Positions 11,312 to 21,591 of a stretch of 64,000 bases of DNA are shown here, piece after piece. Within the stretch, counting starts at the first letter, position 1. Each line of letters opens with the position of its first letter. The notes beneath the pieces are model-generated. The model saw nothing but the letters and a program-made list of their open reading frames with translations, was not told the DNA's origin and did not search any database. This DNA is from Helianthus annuus. Lineage: Eukaryota; Streptophyta; Magnoliopsida; Asterales; Asteraceae. Location: positions 110,135,591 to 110,199,590 of the forward strand of contig NC_035436.2 of NCBI RefSeq assembly GCF_002127325.2. Reading direction: 5' to 3'. The position numbers and the translations under genes were made by a program.

Positions 11312-14300
11312 TGTCACACCCTGGCTTTGCGGAAGCGTGGGTTTATTTGGTGTGACTTCTTAATACCATAGCTTAATCACAACAAAGCTATATGAAAGTA
11401 AAACCGTGATGATCATCCATTACTTTAAGTTTTAAAAACAGAATACCACAACATTGTTTTCAAATGTCGACACATGCAACGATAATACAACACAACTAAA
11501 TAAAACCTTGTTCGAAAGACACAACCACAAACATGAAATAAACACAGCTTAAGACTTGTGACTCGTCCAGGTAAAAGCCACAACCCCTAAACTTGGATGA
11601 CATCACCCTTCTTACGCAGCTTGAAAACATAGCATACCTCGCCAGATCCCTAATTCCCTGAAATACATGTAAGTTGAAAAATCAACAAAAATGTTGAGCG
11701 AGTTCATGTAAAGTGAGTATGTAAAGCCTTTGTAAGTATAAAAATCCCTAGTATGTAGAAAATAAGGAAATAAAGAGATCACCAATGGTTTGCAAGGCCA
11801 TTGATATGTGTGAAGTGAAGTAGGAAGACTCAAACCTAGCAGATTTTTGCGTCGGGCTCAAAGTCACCCCGAGGTCCGTTCTGTTGGGCCTGGAGTTAGG
11901 CTCGCTACACCCAGATAGATCTACCACTAATGACCCTCGGTCCTACAATGAGGATTAATGGCCTCCAGTTTCTGCCTACCCACTCACATGATCTAAGTAG
12001 TAACCCTCCTTACGCTAACCATACCATGTAAAAGGTATTTGTAATCATAGTAACATGTGTTTCACCCCCGAAGTATAAAAACTGAAAACAGTTAAGAGAA
12101 AAAGGGGATATGAACTCACAGAAGTGCGTCTCGAAATAGTAAATCCCAATCAACCTGCTGCGTGACGACCTACACGTACTAACATCTATTAGACGGACGA
12201 CCGTGCCTTGGCTTTAGGTTTAACGTTTTTGGGAAATAGGTAGACAACTATTTCGTATTTACACTTCTTAATTATTTGGTAATTATATTCCTTCCCAAGG
12301 ATGGAGGTTTTAATACATGTGCGTTTTTATAACTTGAAGAATATATTATTAAGTCTCAATTAATAAAATATATTTTAATTTATTTGTCTAAAATATTCTA
12401 TCTCCAAAATATACATATTTTTCCCAAAAATATTATATTTTATTCCATACAATTTCCAAAATAATAATACTTCATCAGAATACACATCTAAGAGTATTTT
12501 CTGAAAATACATAAGTTACATTTTAAGGTACGTGTGGTAATAATAATACCGGTGTAACTTAAATATTTATTTGTGAAGGCGGTGGTATTATTTTGGAAGT
12601 CGTAACTTCATGATATTTTCCAGGTTATATTATTTTTACTCTAAAAATAATATATATGTAGTTCACAAAATAATCATAAAATCACACAAGCGTTTTACTA
12701 TGAAATATATATTCTAAATATATATTCAAAAAGTTTTATTTACGAAAATCCACCTCCGACACTTGGAAGTTTTGTAATAAAAATCATGGCGAAGTTTGTT
12801 TGGAAAAACAAGTCAAAAATATATTCATAACACTTGTCACAAAAATATTTCCAAGTGTTATTTTCTGGAAAAATTTCACCAGAGTGAGTTTCCTCTGTAA
12901 CTGGAGGTGGTCACGCTTACTAGCGTATCATTTTCTTTTAAAAATTCAATCAACTAATTTTCCAATCATCAAAATACAATATCTAAACATCAAACTAGTC
13001 AAAACAAGTATAAATCGCAAACACGTGAACTTGTAAGTTTTATAAAAATATGTAGCAATCTTCTAGCATATTTAGTGGATCTTGTTTTCTTAAAAAAATA
13101 AAATCAGTTTCTTGAAAACTTTACTTTTAAAGAATATATAATCTCACAACTTCTACTCCATATTTAAGAAAAATATTTCTTTGTTAAATCTTTTGTCACA
13201 CAAGTGTTTAAACACTTGCTTTTTCACTAAAAAGCTTGTAGTTTGTGTAAGATCCGGGTTTTTAAAACAAGTCTTGTATCTTTCACTTGGTTCTTCCGAA
13301 AAACCACTTGTAGATCTTTAGATCTACTAGTTTAGAACTCTATTTCATAAGAAAAATCACTTTTACACAAGTTCATGTTTATGCGTGGAAGGGTTCATCA
13401 TCTTGCAACTTTCATACTTAACATATTGCTAGTTCATGTTCCATGAACATGATCTAGCATGGTTAGATGACGATCCGTTCCACTACTAGCCACTAACAAC
13501 ATAAAATAATCACAACTAGTCAACATTTACAAGATTTACACCATTTGTTACTCTTTAACCAACTAGTTTATCTTTCATTCAAGACTTTTAGTTTGGATCT
13601 TGTATGTTCTTGAGTTTTAGCCGTTAAATCTCTTATTAATCACTTTAAACAAGAACAAGAGAGTGTTTAGAAGCACTTACTACTAGCTCGTGGCTAGGAA
13701 GAATCAAAGCGAAAACAAGGTGGATAAAAGCAACCTAGAGAGGTTCTTGTGATTCCGAAAGCACCGGGTCTCCTCGTATGTCACCTTGCACCTTGGGATG
13801 TATGTGGAATTGCTAGATCAAAGCTTGATGATAATGGTGGTGGCTCTAGTGTTCTCGGCCGAACACTATGGAGAGAAGAAAGAGAGAGCAATTTTTGTGT
13901 TGTGGTTAGTGAATGAAATGTTCTTACCTCCTAAACATTCTTATAGACCATCCATTCCATTAACCATTATACAAAGTGTTCCCAAGATATTAGGCAATCT
14001 AAATAAAATAATCAAAAATTGGTGGAGGGTGTCCCCACATGGGGAAACCGATCGGATGGGGGGGGGTTATGGTTTGATTTCAACCAAATAGTTAAGTATC
14101 TAGTTATGTTAGTTAGGGATTTATGTAGGTTATTATTGTGTTATGTAATATAACGGGTGTTAGGGTGTTCGGGGACCCTAACTAGCTCAGAAAAGTGTAA
14201 ACAATGTCATTGACAATATTTTTATGTTCCGGGTTAAGTCCGGTTGTTCGGTTGGATATTGATCCGTTAAAGTGTCAAGTAAAGCTTTAAAGTGCTTTTT

Positions 14301-14814
14301 ATAGTGTTTTTAGTGACGCAAAGAATTCCCGACACTTTGGAAAGTGTCTAGCATTATTTTCCCATGTTTTTGCACTTCACTAGTTAAGTTAAGTGCTGAA
14401 TTTTGTAATAAAGTGCAGAATTTTGTAATTAAAGCATGTTTTAGGCACATCCAGTCACTATAACTATCACCTAGTGACGCAGTTTTCCAATCCTCACCTC
14501 CCTACACTCCCTACCAGTGTAGTAAACTATTCCCGACTCATACTGGCCTCAGAGAAAGTGTCTGTCTAGTGATGGCTATGTCAGCATGTTACTGGGTTAT
14601 CCGTTCATTGTGCTTACTGTGCTTTTGTGCATCAAGTTTGTCACTATAGTTCTTTGTAAATAATGGAGTGACAGTAATAAAGTATGATGCAGAGATAAGC
14701 ATGTATCAGAAATCACGTAGCAGTTTAACCACAATTTAAGCAAGCACAGTAATTAAGCATTAATTAAATATTAGTTAATTGGTACGGATACCTGTTTTGG
14801 TGAGGGTTGTCACA
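11312..14814 (-). mobile_element. Element H: solo LTR
   Basis: A 3,503-bp unit begins TGTCACACC and ends TTGTCACA, the same terminal bases as minus-oriented LTRs in this window. The flanks are TTCAT (11307-11311) and CTCAT (14815-14819), a 5-bp target duplication with one mismatch. It contains no internal direct repeat and no retroelement coding sequence, so it is best read as a solo LTR left by recombination between two LTRs. Removing it and one flank copy rejoins the reading frame of J ORF3. Internal sequence is A/T-rich with a leader-like stretch at about 13650-13920 and a run of G at 14058-14067. No gene is seen. Confidence 0.78.
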
Positions 14815-15202
14815 CTCATCCACTCCATAACGCTCTTCACATACATATCACCGCTTGGATCACCTTTAAAACTGATCACCGCTTCCCATACGAGCGCGAC
14901 GAACTTTTTGAAGAACCCTAGTGCCTTGAAATCCAACCCCAAAACCGTTTTTTCAAAACTCATATTTTCCTTGATTGAGTGATAGTCATCCATTTTGTCG
15001 TAAAATAATCCTGGTAAGGAATATCACCATGTTTCATCACTTGTGGTTCTTCATGAACCTCCCTTGCTTCTTTCACAGGCGTATCGCGTATCAATACAAC
15101 TTTGTTCTCCGCTTGACGCGGCCAGTTTAGATGGAGCTTCAATGACTTGTTCCTTTCCGGCTCGTCTTTCTCGAACAATCCTACATACACAAACCAACAC
15201 AT
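14815..15202 (-). pseudogene. N-terminal segment of J ORF3
   Basis: Minus-strand frames 15202-14960 and 14993-14815 overlap in different phases. The first holds a charged segment (KDEPERNKSLKLHLNWP); the second contains FKKFVALVWEAVISFKGD and YVKSVMEWM and stops at the H target site. A stop after about codon 80 and a phase change separate them. The resemblance is to the N-terminal half of plant transposon-type ORFs. No confident start codon can be chosen. Confidence 0.45.
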
Positions 15203-15633
15203 CTAGTAGCCATAAACCTCCCCCATTCTCATATATTAGCATCAAAGTTCGATTTTTATCCCAAATTCAAAGATAACTCACAATAACACGCTCATATTCT
15301 CAGTTTCAAACATAGAAATTCATATCTCAATCATTCATCATTCATGTAACAACTCACCTTCAAGAATCTAGCAAAATATTGATTAAAAACGTACCTTTGA
15401 TGTTTATGTATCCTAGATTAGGCTTTACTTGCACCCAATTACACTCCAAAGCAAAACCCCCATATTTGGAAAATTAGGGTTCGTCACCCTATGCTCTGAA
15501 TTCTCACAAATGGACGAGAATCATATAAAATGAATTCTAGGGTTTTGTTCTCCTCAAGAAATCACTCAAGTTAGGCTTTTGAATGGATTGATTTGGTGGA
15601 GAAACAAGAAAGTTAGAGATTTGGGTGGCTATG
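15203..15633 (-). other. Possible spliced leader of J ORF3
   Basis: The minus strand here carries plant leader-like sequence (repeated AACCCTAA-type words), a possible splice donor GGTGAGTTG near 15350 and a possible acceptor TGTATGTAG ending near 15182, just before the coding remnant. This could be the leader and intron of the J third ORF. It is inference only; nothing else is seen in the stretch. Confidence 0.3.
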
Positions 15634-16709
15634 TGTGACATCTGTGCCTCTATGACCATCATACAAATACAAAACCAATGAAATCTTGTGTTTCATACTT
15701 GGGATTTGTATAAATACATGAGACATTTGCACATGTCAATTCTTGTTCGATTTCAAGCTTTAAATCGCTTTCTAGAAAGTGATACGCAAACTGATGCGTA
15801 AACGTAATCAGTTTAACACGACAAACACTCTGGAGCAGTGGCATAGGCTTAACATACCTTAAATAACCTTTACATAACTTAGAAATAAGTTTTGGAGGGT
15901 TTGGTGTGCCAAAAACAAGTTTATTCGATCGCAGGGACTATTTGCGACAAACTGTGAAAGTATGCCGATTCGTATAGTAACGAACATTCCGGAACTTGAT
16001 CATAAGTTAACATACCCTAAATATCGTTTACATAGCTTATAAATAGACTTTGAGTAGTTCCGTATGCGAAAAAAGTGCTTATTGATCAATAGGGACTAAA
16101 GCATCAAAAAGTGCATAAGTTTGCATTTACGCGCATATCATACGTTCTGAACATATCCAGACATCCAAAAACATTTGTAATCATTAAAATATTTTATTTA
16201 AGTGATTGGAATCCAAAAATACCATTGTCGTGAAATTTGGATCGTTTTCGCGGTCGTTTGAGTTTTCGTCGTAATTAACCGAATAACGTGATAGTACGAC
16301 CAAACGAACCGACATCCGAGATGTTTCTAAGCATTTTTAATGTTCCCTATTCTTTAACTTCATTGTAGAGCCTTGAAATGGGGTTAACAGGGCTTAAAAG
16401 CGTCAGAAAACCAAGTTTTAAGCTCAAGGGGCCTGTTATGCCAATTTTTAAAAGTTGCTGATCAGAGGTCCTCGCCTAGGGCGAAGACTTATGTCCCTGT
16501 CTTCGCGGCCCGTGAGGACTGGTGCTGGCGGAAACATTGAATCTGTTCAAACAGTCTGTTTCCACTGATTTTTACCACTGATTTAGCATACTATGGACTT
16601 GTTTTTGAGATCCCCTTGTATTATAAACTATGGGCCACATGTGTATGGCCAAGATCATGCTTGGATCTTTGCAAAAACACATGTAATGATCTTGTTAATT
16701 CAAGGTTTC

Positions 16710-16718
16710 CTATAAATA
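16710..16718 (+). promoter_or_regulatory. TATA box of LTR G
   Basis: CTATAAATA followed by ACC lies at the position corresponding to the TATA box in LTR C. Transcription would start about 30 bases downstream, defining the R region. Confidence 0.6.
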
Positions 16719-18177
16719 CCCTTCAAGTTTGCCATTGTTCCTTGCTCATTGATCTGATTTGCTCTAAGTTGAAGCTCTCACATTGTTGAAGGCTTCATAC
16801 CTGAGTATTTTAGTTCAATTATTCCTAGCTTGGACCTTTTGTAAGTTTCTTTCATGCTTGTTTATGCTTTTCAAGCATGAAAGTCAAACAGTGTTTGACT
16901 TTCTGCTTTGACCATGAATTGGTCAAGTCAGTTCAATTGAACTTTGCAACGTGAGCGTAATCACGATGGTTATAGTCCCTTGTGACTATACCTGCTGATT
17001 ACCACATCGATTAGTCGAAGTGACGAGTCAAAGTTTTGGTCAAAATGCCGATTATGCGCATTTTGCGACGAAACTATTTTTGGGTATCAAAACACTTTGT
17101 TTTGATATCAAACCTGTTTTCTAACTTAGTTAAACATGATTTAACATATTTAACTCGTCACTTTTAGTCTAGTGCTTGTATAGTGTCGTATGTCAAGCGG
17201 TCTTGACAACCGCTTAGACTTTCGAACCCGACTAGATTAGTCGATCTTAGGATCCGACCAAGCCTATTTTGTGACCATAGTTATATAGGGAATAACCTTC
17301 CGAGGCTATACCTTATGGTCACTTAGTTTAATTAGTTGTATGATAGGTAGTTTATATGCCTTAGGAAAATGACCAAAATGCCCTTTTCATGCATAATTGG
17401 ATTTTAAGCATATGTAACTTAATTTTTGTCACTTAAACTGATTATGCAACATATTTAAACATGTTAGGGCATATAATACTTGTCATAGGACTAGTTAGGC
17501 GTCTCAAACGGGTCATAACGGGTCATAAGCACTTAGGATAGGTTCCGATTTACAATGTAGGCTTTGTTAAACCATATCACATGAGTTCCAATACTCATTT
17601 GGTTTACGAGACCTCATTCTACCCGATCTTCCGATTTAGGTGTCGATTTATTAACTTACTATCTGATTACTAGGTACTACTTGGTTTCCTTGGTTTGCCT
17701 GAGCTTTGTTACATTCATTAGATCGAGGATACTTTGCAATTCAATGTGAGTACATAGTTCCCCTCTTTTACCGTTTTCGAATGTTTTGGGGTGATTCATA
17801 TGTGCTAAACGATTTTGAGTTTTCTAAAACGAATGTGATGGTTTATATTAAACACAACGATTTAAATTATATGAACAAACTTGTTGGGGCGTTGGTCGAA
17901 AGACAATTGAATGACATTCATTAACTTTTTTTAAGTCGACCAGTAGTACGTTATGGTACCATAGAATATTATCATACTATAGGATGTGACAAATCCCGTT
18001 ATCGGACTTTCACCATGGTTATGGGGTTAATGTAGGTAACGACAGAACCTGATGATTGTTAACTACCCTTTGGTGGTTTGTTAATACAAGTTGAACGATT
18101 AGGACGAGTCACACAGGTTTAATGTATTCAATAAAACGACCAAAAGTTAGTTTTCACAATTTAAACAGGAACCACTG

Positions 18178-18378
18178 GAACTATTGAACTATGTGAACTA
18201 TTTGAACTATTTGAACCACTTGAACTATCTGAACTATGTGAACGATTTGAACTATTCAACCATTGGAACTATTTGATCTATGTGAACTATTTGAACTATT
18301 GAACCATTGGAACTATTTGATCTATGTGAACTATTTGAACTATTTGAACGATTGGAACTATTTGAACTATTGAACGAT
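18178..18378 (+). repeat. Short tandem repeats (TGAACTATT-type) in LTR G
   Basis: A run of 9- to 10-bp units of the form TTGAACTAT is arranged in larger imperfect blocks. The F LTR has its own run of AACGGTTCACATA-type units at about 43190-43385 in the equivalent part, so this LTR zone is prone to tandem expansion. Confidence 0.75.
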
Positions 18379-18916
18379 TCGGTTATGGTAAGTGATTAGG
18401 TAATGGGGAGTTATCTAGATCACTTGGATAAATATAAGTGCTTTTAACACATTACATGTCGTAACGTTATCTAGATCACTTGGACAAATGTTTTCAAAAT
18501 GAAGTTACACTACAAGGTTTATTAAAGATATAAACCATACAATGTTTACTTTGAACCACGATTTACTACTTGGTTTACAAAGACAAATATTTTCAGTTAA
18601 GATTCATGGCTACAATGGTTTTGGTTTATACTTATATCAACTTGAAAAAGTTGATAGAAACATACTACAATATCAAACTCTTTTGTTTTCAAAGTACACA
18701 CTCGACAACTCTCGTAGTTGGACGAGGTACTGTAATATGAACTCAAGGCCATGAATCTGACACACTCACAAAACCTATGTACTCGCCGGCATTTTTATGC
18801 TGACGTATTTTCACATATGTTTCAGGTACCGTAGTTTGATGATGATTATGATGCATGCTCACATAGGGATGGACGAGGCCTTAGTGACATAATAACAATG
18901 AAGGACAATATGTTCA

Positions 18917-19482
18917 TGTCACACCTCGACCACGTAAAACAACAAAACGTGGCGGAAACGTCGGGGAGTGTTGTAACAGAATCATTGTTTCACAACCATG
19001 GATTAAACAGTTTTGTTTTATTAAATTATTGAACTAAATGTTTTGATACAAATTAGATAAATACAACTATTTTCTTTCAAGTTTTAAAGTCGCTAAGGCC
19101 TTGTCCATTCCTATGTGAGAGTACACCAATATCATCATCAAGCATCATCAATTATTGTACCTGAAACACATGTGAAAATAGGTACGTCAGCATAAAAATG
19201 CCGGCGAGTACATAGGTTTTGTATGAGTTCCAGATTCATGGCTCGTTTTACATGTTGCAATACTTATTTAAAAACCTTGTTTTGAAAAGTATAGTATTGC
19301 GACATAATTAACCAACTCAAATCAAATTGGTTACAGTTTATAAAATCCCGTAGCCATGATTCTTAACTCCAAAACGTTTGTTTAATTAAATCCAGATTGT
19401 AAATCGTTTTTGGAATAAAAACTCGAAAAGTATATATATATCCTGGGAAAAATACCTTGTAATATAACTTTGTTTTGTTAAC
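18917..19482 (-). mobile_element. Element F LTR, first piece
   Basis: Begins TGTCACACC and matches the end of C-type LTRs on the minus strand. It is interrupted at 19482 by element K, whose target duplication TTAAC lies at 19478-19482. The LTR resumes at 43056. The five bases before F are GTTCA; a matching copy is not seen in the window, as expected if the right end of F lies outside. Confidence 0.82.
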
Positions 19483-21385
19483 TGGTATGTGCGCGACTGT
19501 ACATATTTTTACAATGAAATTACACACGAATTGGTTTTAAATTTATAAAAGTGATTATTACTTTTACATCAAAACACACACGAAAGAGGCAAGTGTACCC
19601 CGTCATATATGTAGTAAAGTATCGGTAAGAACCAAGTATCGATCCACGGAAATGGGTGGAGAAATAATACTAGACCTTTGCCACTAAATTACCGGTAAAA
19701 ACATACGTTGTTTTGGTTTTAATTAATCTAAAGTAAGCATAAATAAATACTTATAAAACATAGTAGATTATATATAAATAGCCTTGCTTAATACACAACG
19801 ACAACATGTCAACTAAGTCAGTTTTGGCACTAGAAGTATTCGGTCAATTTTCCATTTCGAGACAATTAGTATCCCTTTTGGGAATCCTAACATGACAATC
19901 ATTCGGAAAGTTAAAACGATAAACACACTTTAACCACCTAAAATTGTTCTTTAACGTGCGATTGATTAATATCTACAAAAATCTCCTAAAAATAAGTTAG
20001 TCATCCGTTAGGAGTTTTCTAACCTCACTTAATCAAGGAAAGCAACACGGATAAACACAACGAAACCACCGAGACAAGCATAAATTAGATTAAATCACGA
20101 CCGAGTTCATCTTACAAATCTTGGACATAAATTCACCAAGATAGCAATTTTGGCCGAAACTACTAACTAAGCTAACAAATCATGGCAAGAATTCATAACA
20201 ACACCATCTAACCCGTTAGAGTCCTTCCGTGAGGGCAAGCTTTCTTGATTAACAATAATTACATTTTATTAAACCACTAACCCGTTAGAGTATCATGGTG
20301 CCCACATTTTAACCAAGTTAAGCTAATTAACCAAATTAAAAGTTTACTAATACATGATTAAATAAGCTTCATTTTTCAACTATCTTACCTAACCAAGCAA
20401 CAATCATCCAACACAATTACTTATAATCAAGAAATCAATATCAATAACAAGGTTGCAAACTAATCATCAAAGATAATCATAGAAAACACTTCCAAATTTC
20501 ATTACAAACATAGATTAACATACTAATGGTTATAATCAAGCAAGGGATTGTTGTGTTTTTGCCCAAAGGCTACAATAATACATAAACATTAACCTAAATG
20601 CTTGAAAGATTAACAAAAACATGGAAAGAGTAGAAAACCCAACCATAAACAAGCACAAGATTAAGAATCCGGATAGTAAATGAGCAAAACCGGGCAATGT
20701 GGCTTGAATCCGAGTGAAAGCAGAAGCCTTCGGAGCCTCAAAATCGCCTGCAAAGCTCTCCAAAATTCCAGAGTTCCTAACAGAATGGTTCTGTTCTGTT
20801 TTTATGCTTTTTCGCTGTCGCACGGTCGTTCTCCGATCGCACGACCGTGCACTTTAAGCAACTATTGGTGGTGGTCCACCATGCTGCGTGACGTCACAGA
20901 TCGTTGACTGGTCTTCGGACACGCACGGCCGTTCTTCAATTGGCACGGCCGTTCCTTTCCGAGGTCTGCTTGCACGCCTGGTCCTTTGGTCGTTCAGTTC
21001 CGAGATCTTGTTGGATCGTCGGATCCGCACGGGGTGCAAGATATGGAACGACCGTGCGTTCCCGGGTTGGCCTTCAATGCCTTGCACGCGGAGTTGCACC
21101 ATCGTTCACTGCCGGGCCTTTCTTGGTTTGTCGGATATGCACGATCGTGCATCAGGTCGCACGACCGTTCCAGACGCCCAGGTCAGTTTTGTAACAGAAG
21201 TTGCGCAGCTTCGTCGTTTTATCCGGAAAGTCCTCATTTTTGCTATCATCTTGTCTGGTATGCTGTTTTAGGCCTGTAAACAAAAATGTAGATAATTAAG
21301 TATCCGAATGACGGTTTTACGGCCGAAAACGCATAAAATAGGGGTAAAACAGGGGACTAAAATATGTGTAAATTAGCGAATATCA
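19483..21385 (-). repeat. Element K 3' LTR
   Basis: A 1,903-bp copy. On the minus strand its U3 carries a cluster of 12-bp palindromes GCACGRYCGTGC and degenerate forms (for example 21139-21150, 20839-20850), followed by a TATA-like CATAAAAAC near 20800. Open frames within it are shadows of this CpG-rich cluster. Confidence 0.93.
20797..21170 (-). promoter_or_regulatory. Palindrome cluster and TATA-like box in K 3' LTR
   Basis: Copies of the 12-mer GCACGRYCGTGC or near-matches lie at 21159-21170, 21139-21150, 20839-20850 and 20819-20830, with related half-sites between. A TATA-like CATAAAAAC follows on the minus strand. The 5' LTR has the equivalent cluster at 42485-42835. The palindrome could bind a dimeric factor; none is identified. 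Confidence 0.55.
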
Positions 21386-21424
21386 AATCTCCCCACACTT
21401 GAACCTTGCTTGTCCTCAAGCAAG
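21386..21424 (-). promoter_or_regulatory. PPT and hairpin of element K
   Basis: On the minus strand arms CTTGCTTG and CAAGCAAG close an AGGA loop (21424-21405). After them come 19 bases including AAGTGTGGGGAGATT, which abut the 3' LTR at 21385. This is the plus-strand priming site. Confidence 0.8.
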
Positions 21425-21591
21425 CTGAACTAAAAAGTAATAAAAGACAGAAACAAACAAGAACGATAATTTACACACTATTTTATTGAAAACTACTATA
21501 AATGGTTAGCCGGTTTGTCGAAAGACAACATCAAAAGACTCAAACCCAACAAGCATATGCAATTATAATAGCGACAACCAAAAAGCCGTGA
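21425..21591 (-). other. K 3' noncoding region, part cut off by element B
   Basis: A short A-rich piece of K between its PPT and the insertion site of B. The last five bases (CGTGA) are the B target duplication. No gene is present. Confidence 0.8.

Larger units (their letters stand above)
1014..15202 (-). pseudogene. Broken third (env-like/transposon-protein) ORF of element J, split by A and H
   Basis: Minus-strand coding remnants at 14815-15202, 10912-11311, 1551-2098 and 1014-1550 form one former reading frame once elements H and A and one copy of each target duplication are removed. The order of segments resembles the Athila ORF1-like or putative plant transposon protein families: an N-terminal part with a WEAVISF segment, a central part with KWELPMLYALMTG, then ARLFSALMEKHVAIELDE, and a tail of Tyr/Pro/Gln-rich sequence ending in a run of six Gln. 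Breaks include a frameshift at the 7-bp homopolymer near 11091-11097, a 224-bp tandem duplication at 1589-2036 and in-frame stops near 1480 and 1551. No catalytic motif is visible and the molecular function is unknown to me. Family naming is by recognition only. It is not expected to make a product. Confidence 0.6.
15634..18916 (+). mobile_element. Element G: plus-strand LTR, 3' end cut by F
   Basis: The unit begins TGTGACATC and matches, in the opposite orientation, the LTR of element F. It shares blocks around 15760-15860, the promoter and the end region (18760-18900). The last part of the LTR is missing because F starts at 18917; the rest would lie beyond F. Whether G is a solo LTR or part of a full element cannot be decided. 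It has no coding sequence. Confidence 0.75.

Noticed and set aside
20536..21279. Several overlapping frames of 75-127 codons on both strands, repeated at 42201-42944
   Set aside because: They are by-products of the CpG-rich palindrome cluster in the K LTRs; many frames are open at once and none has a domain.
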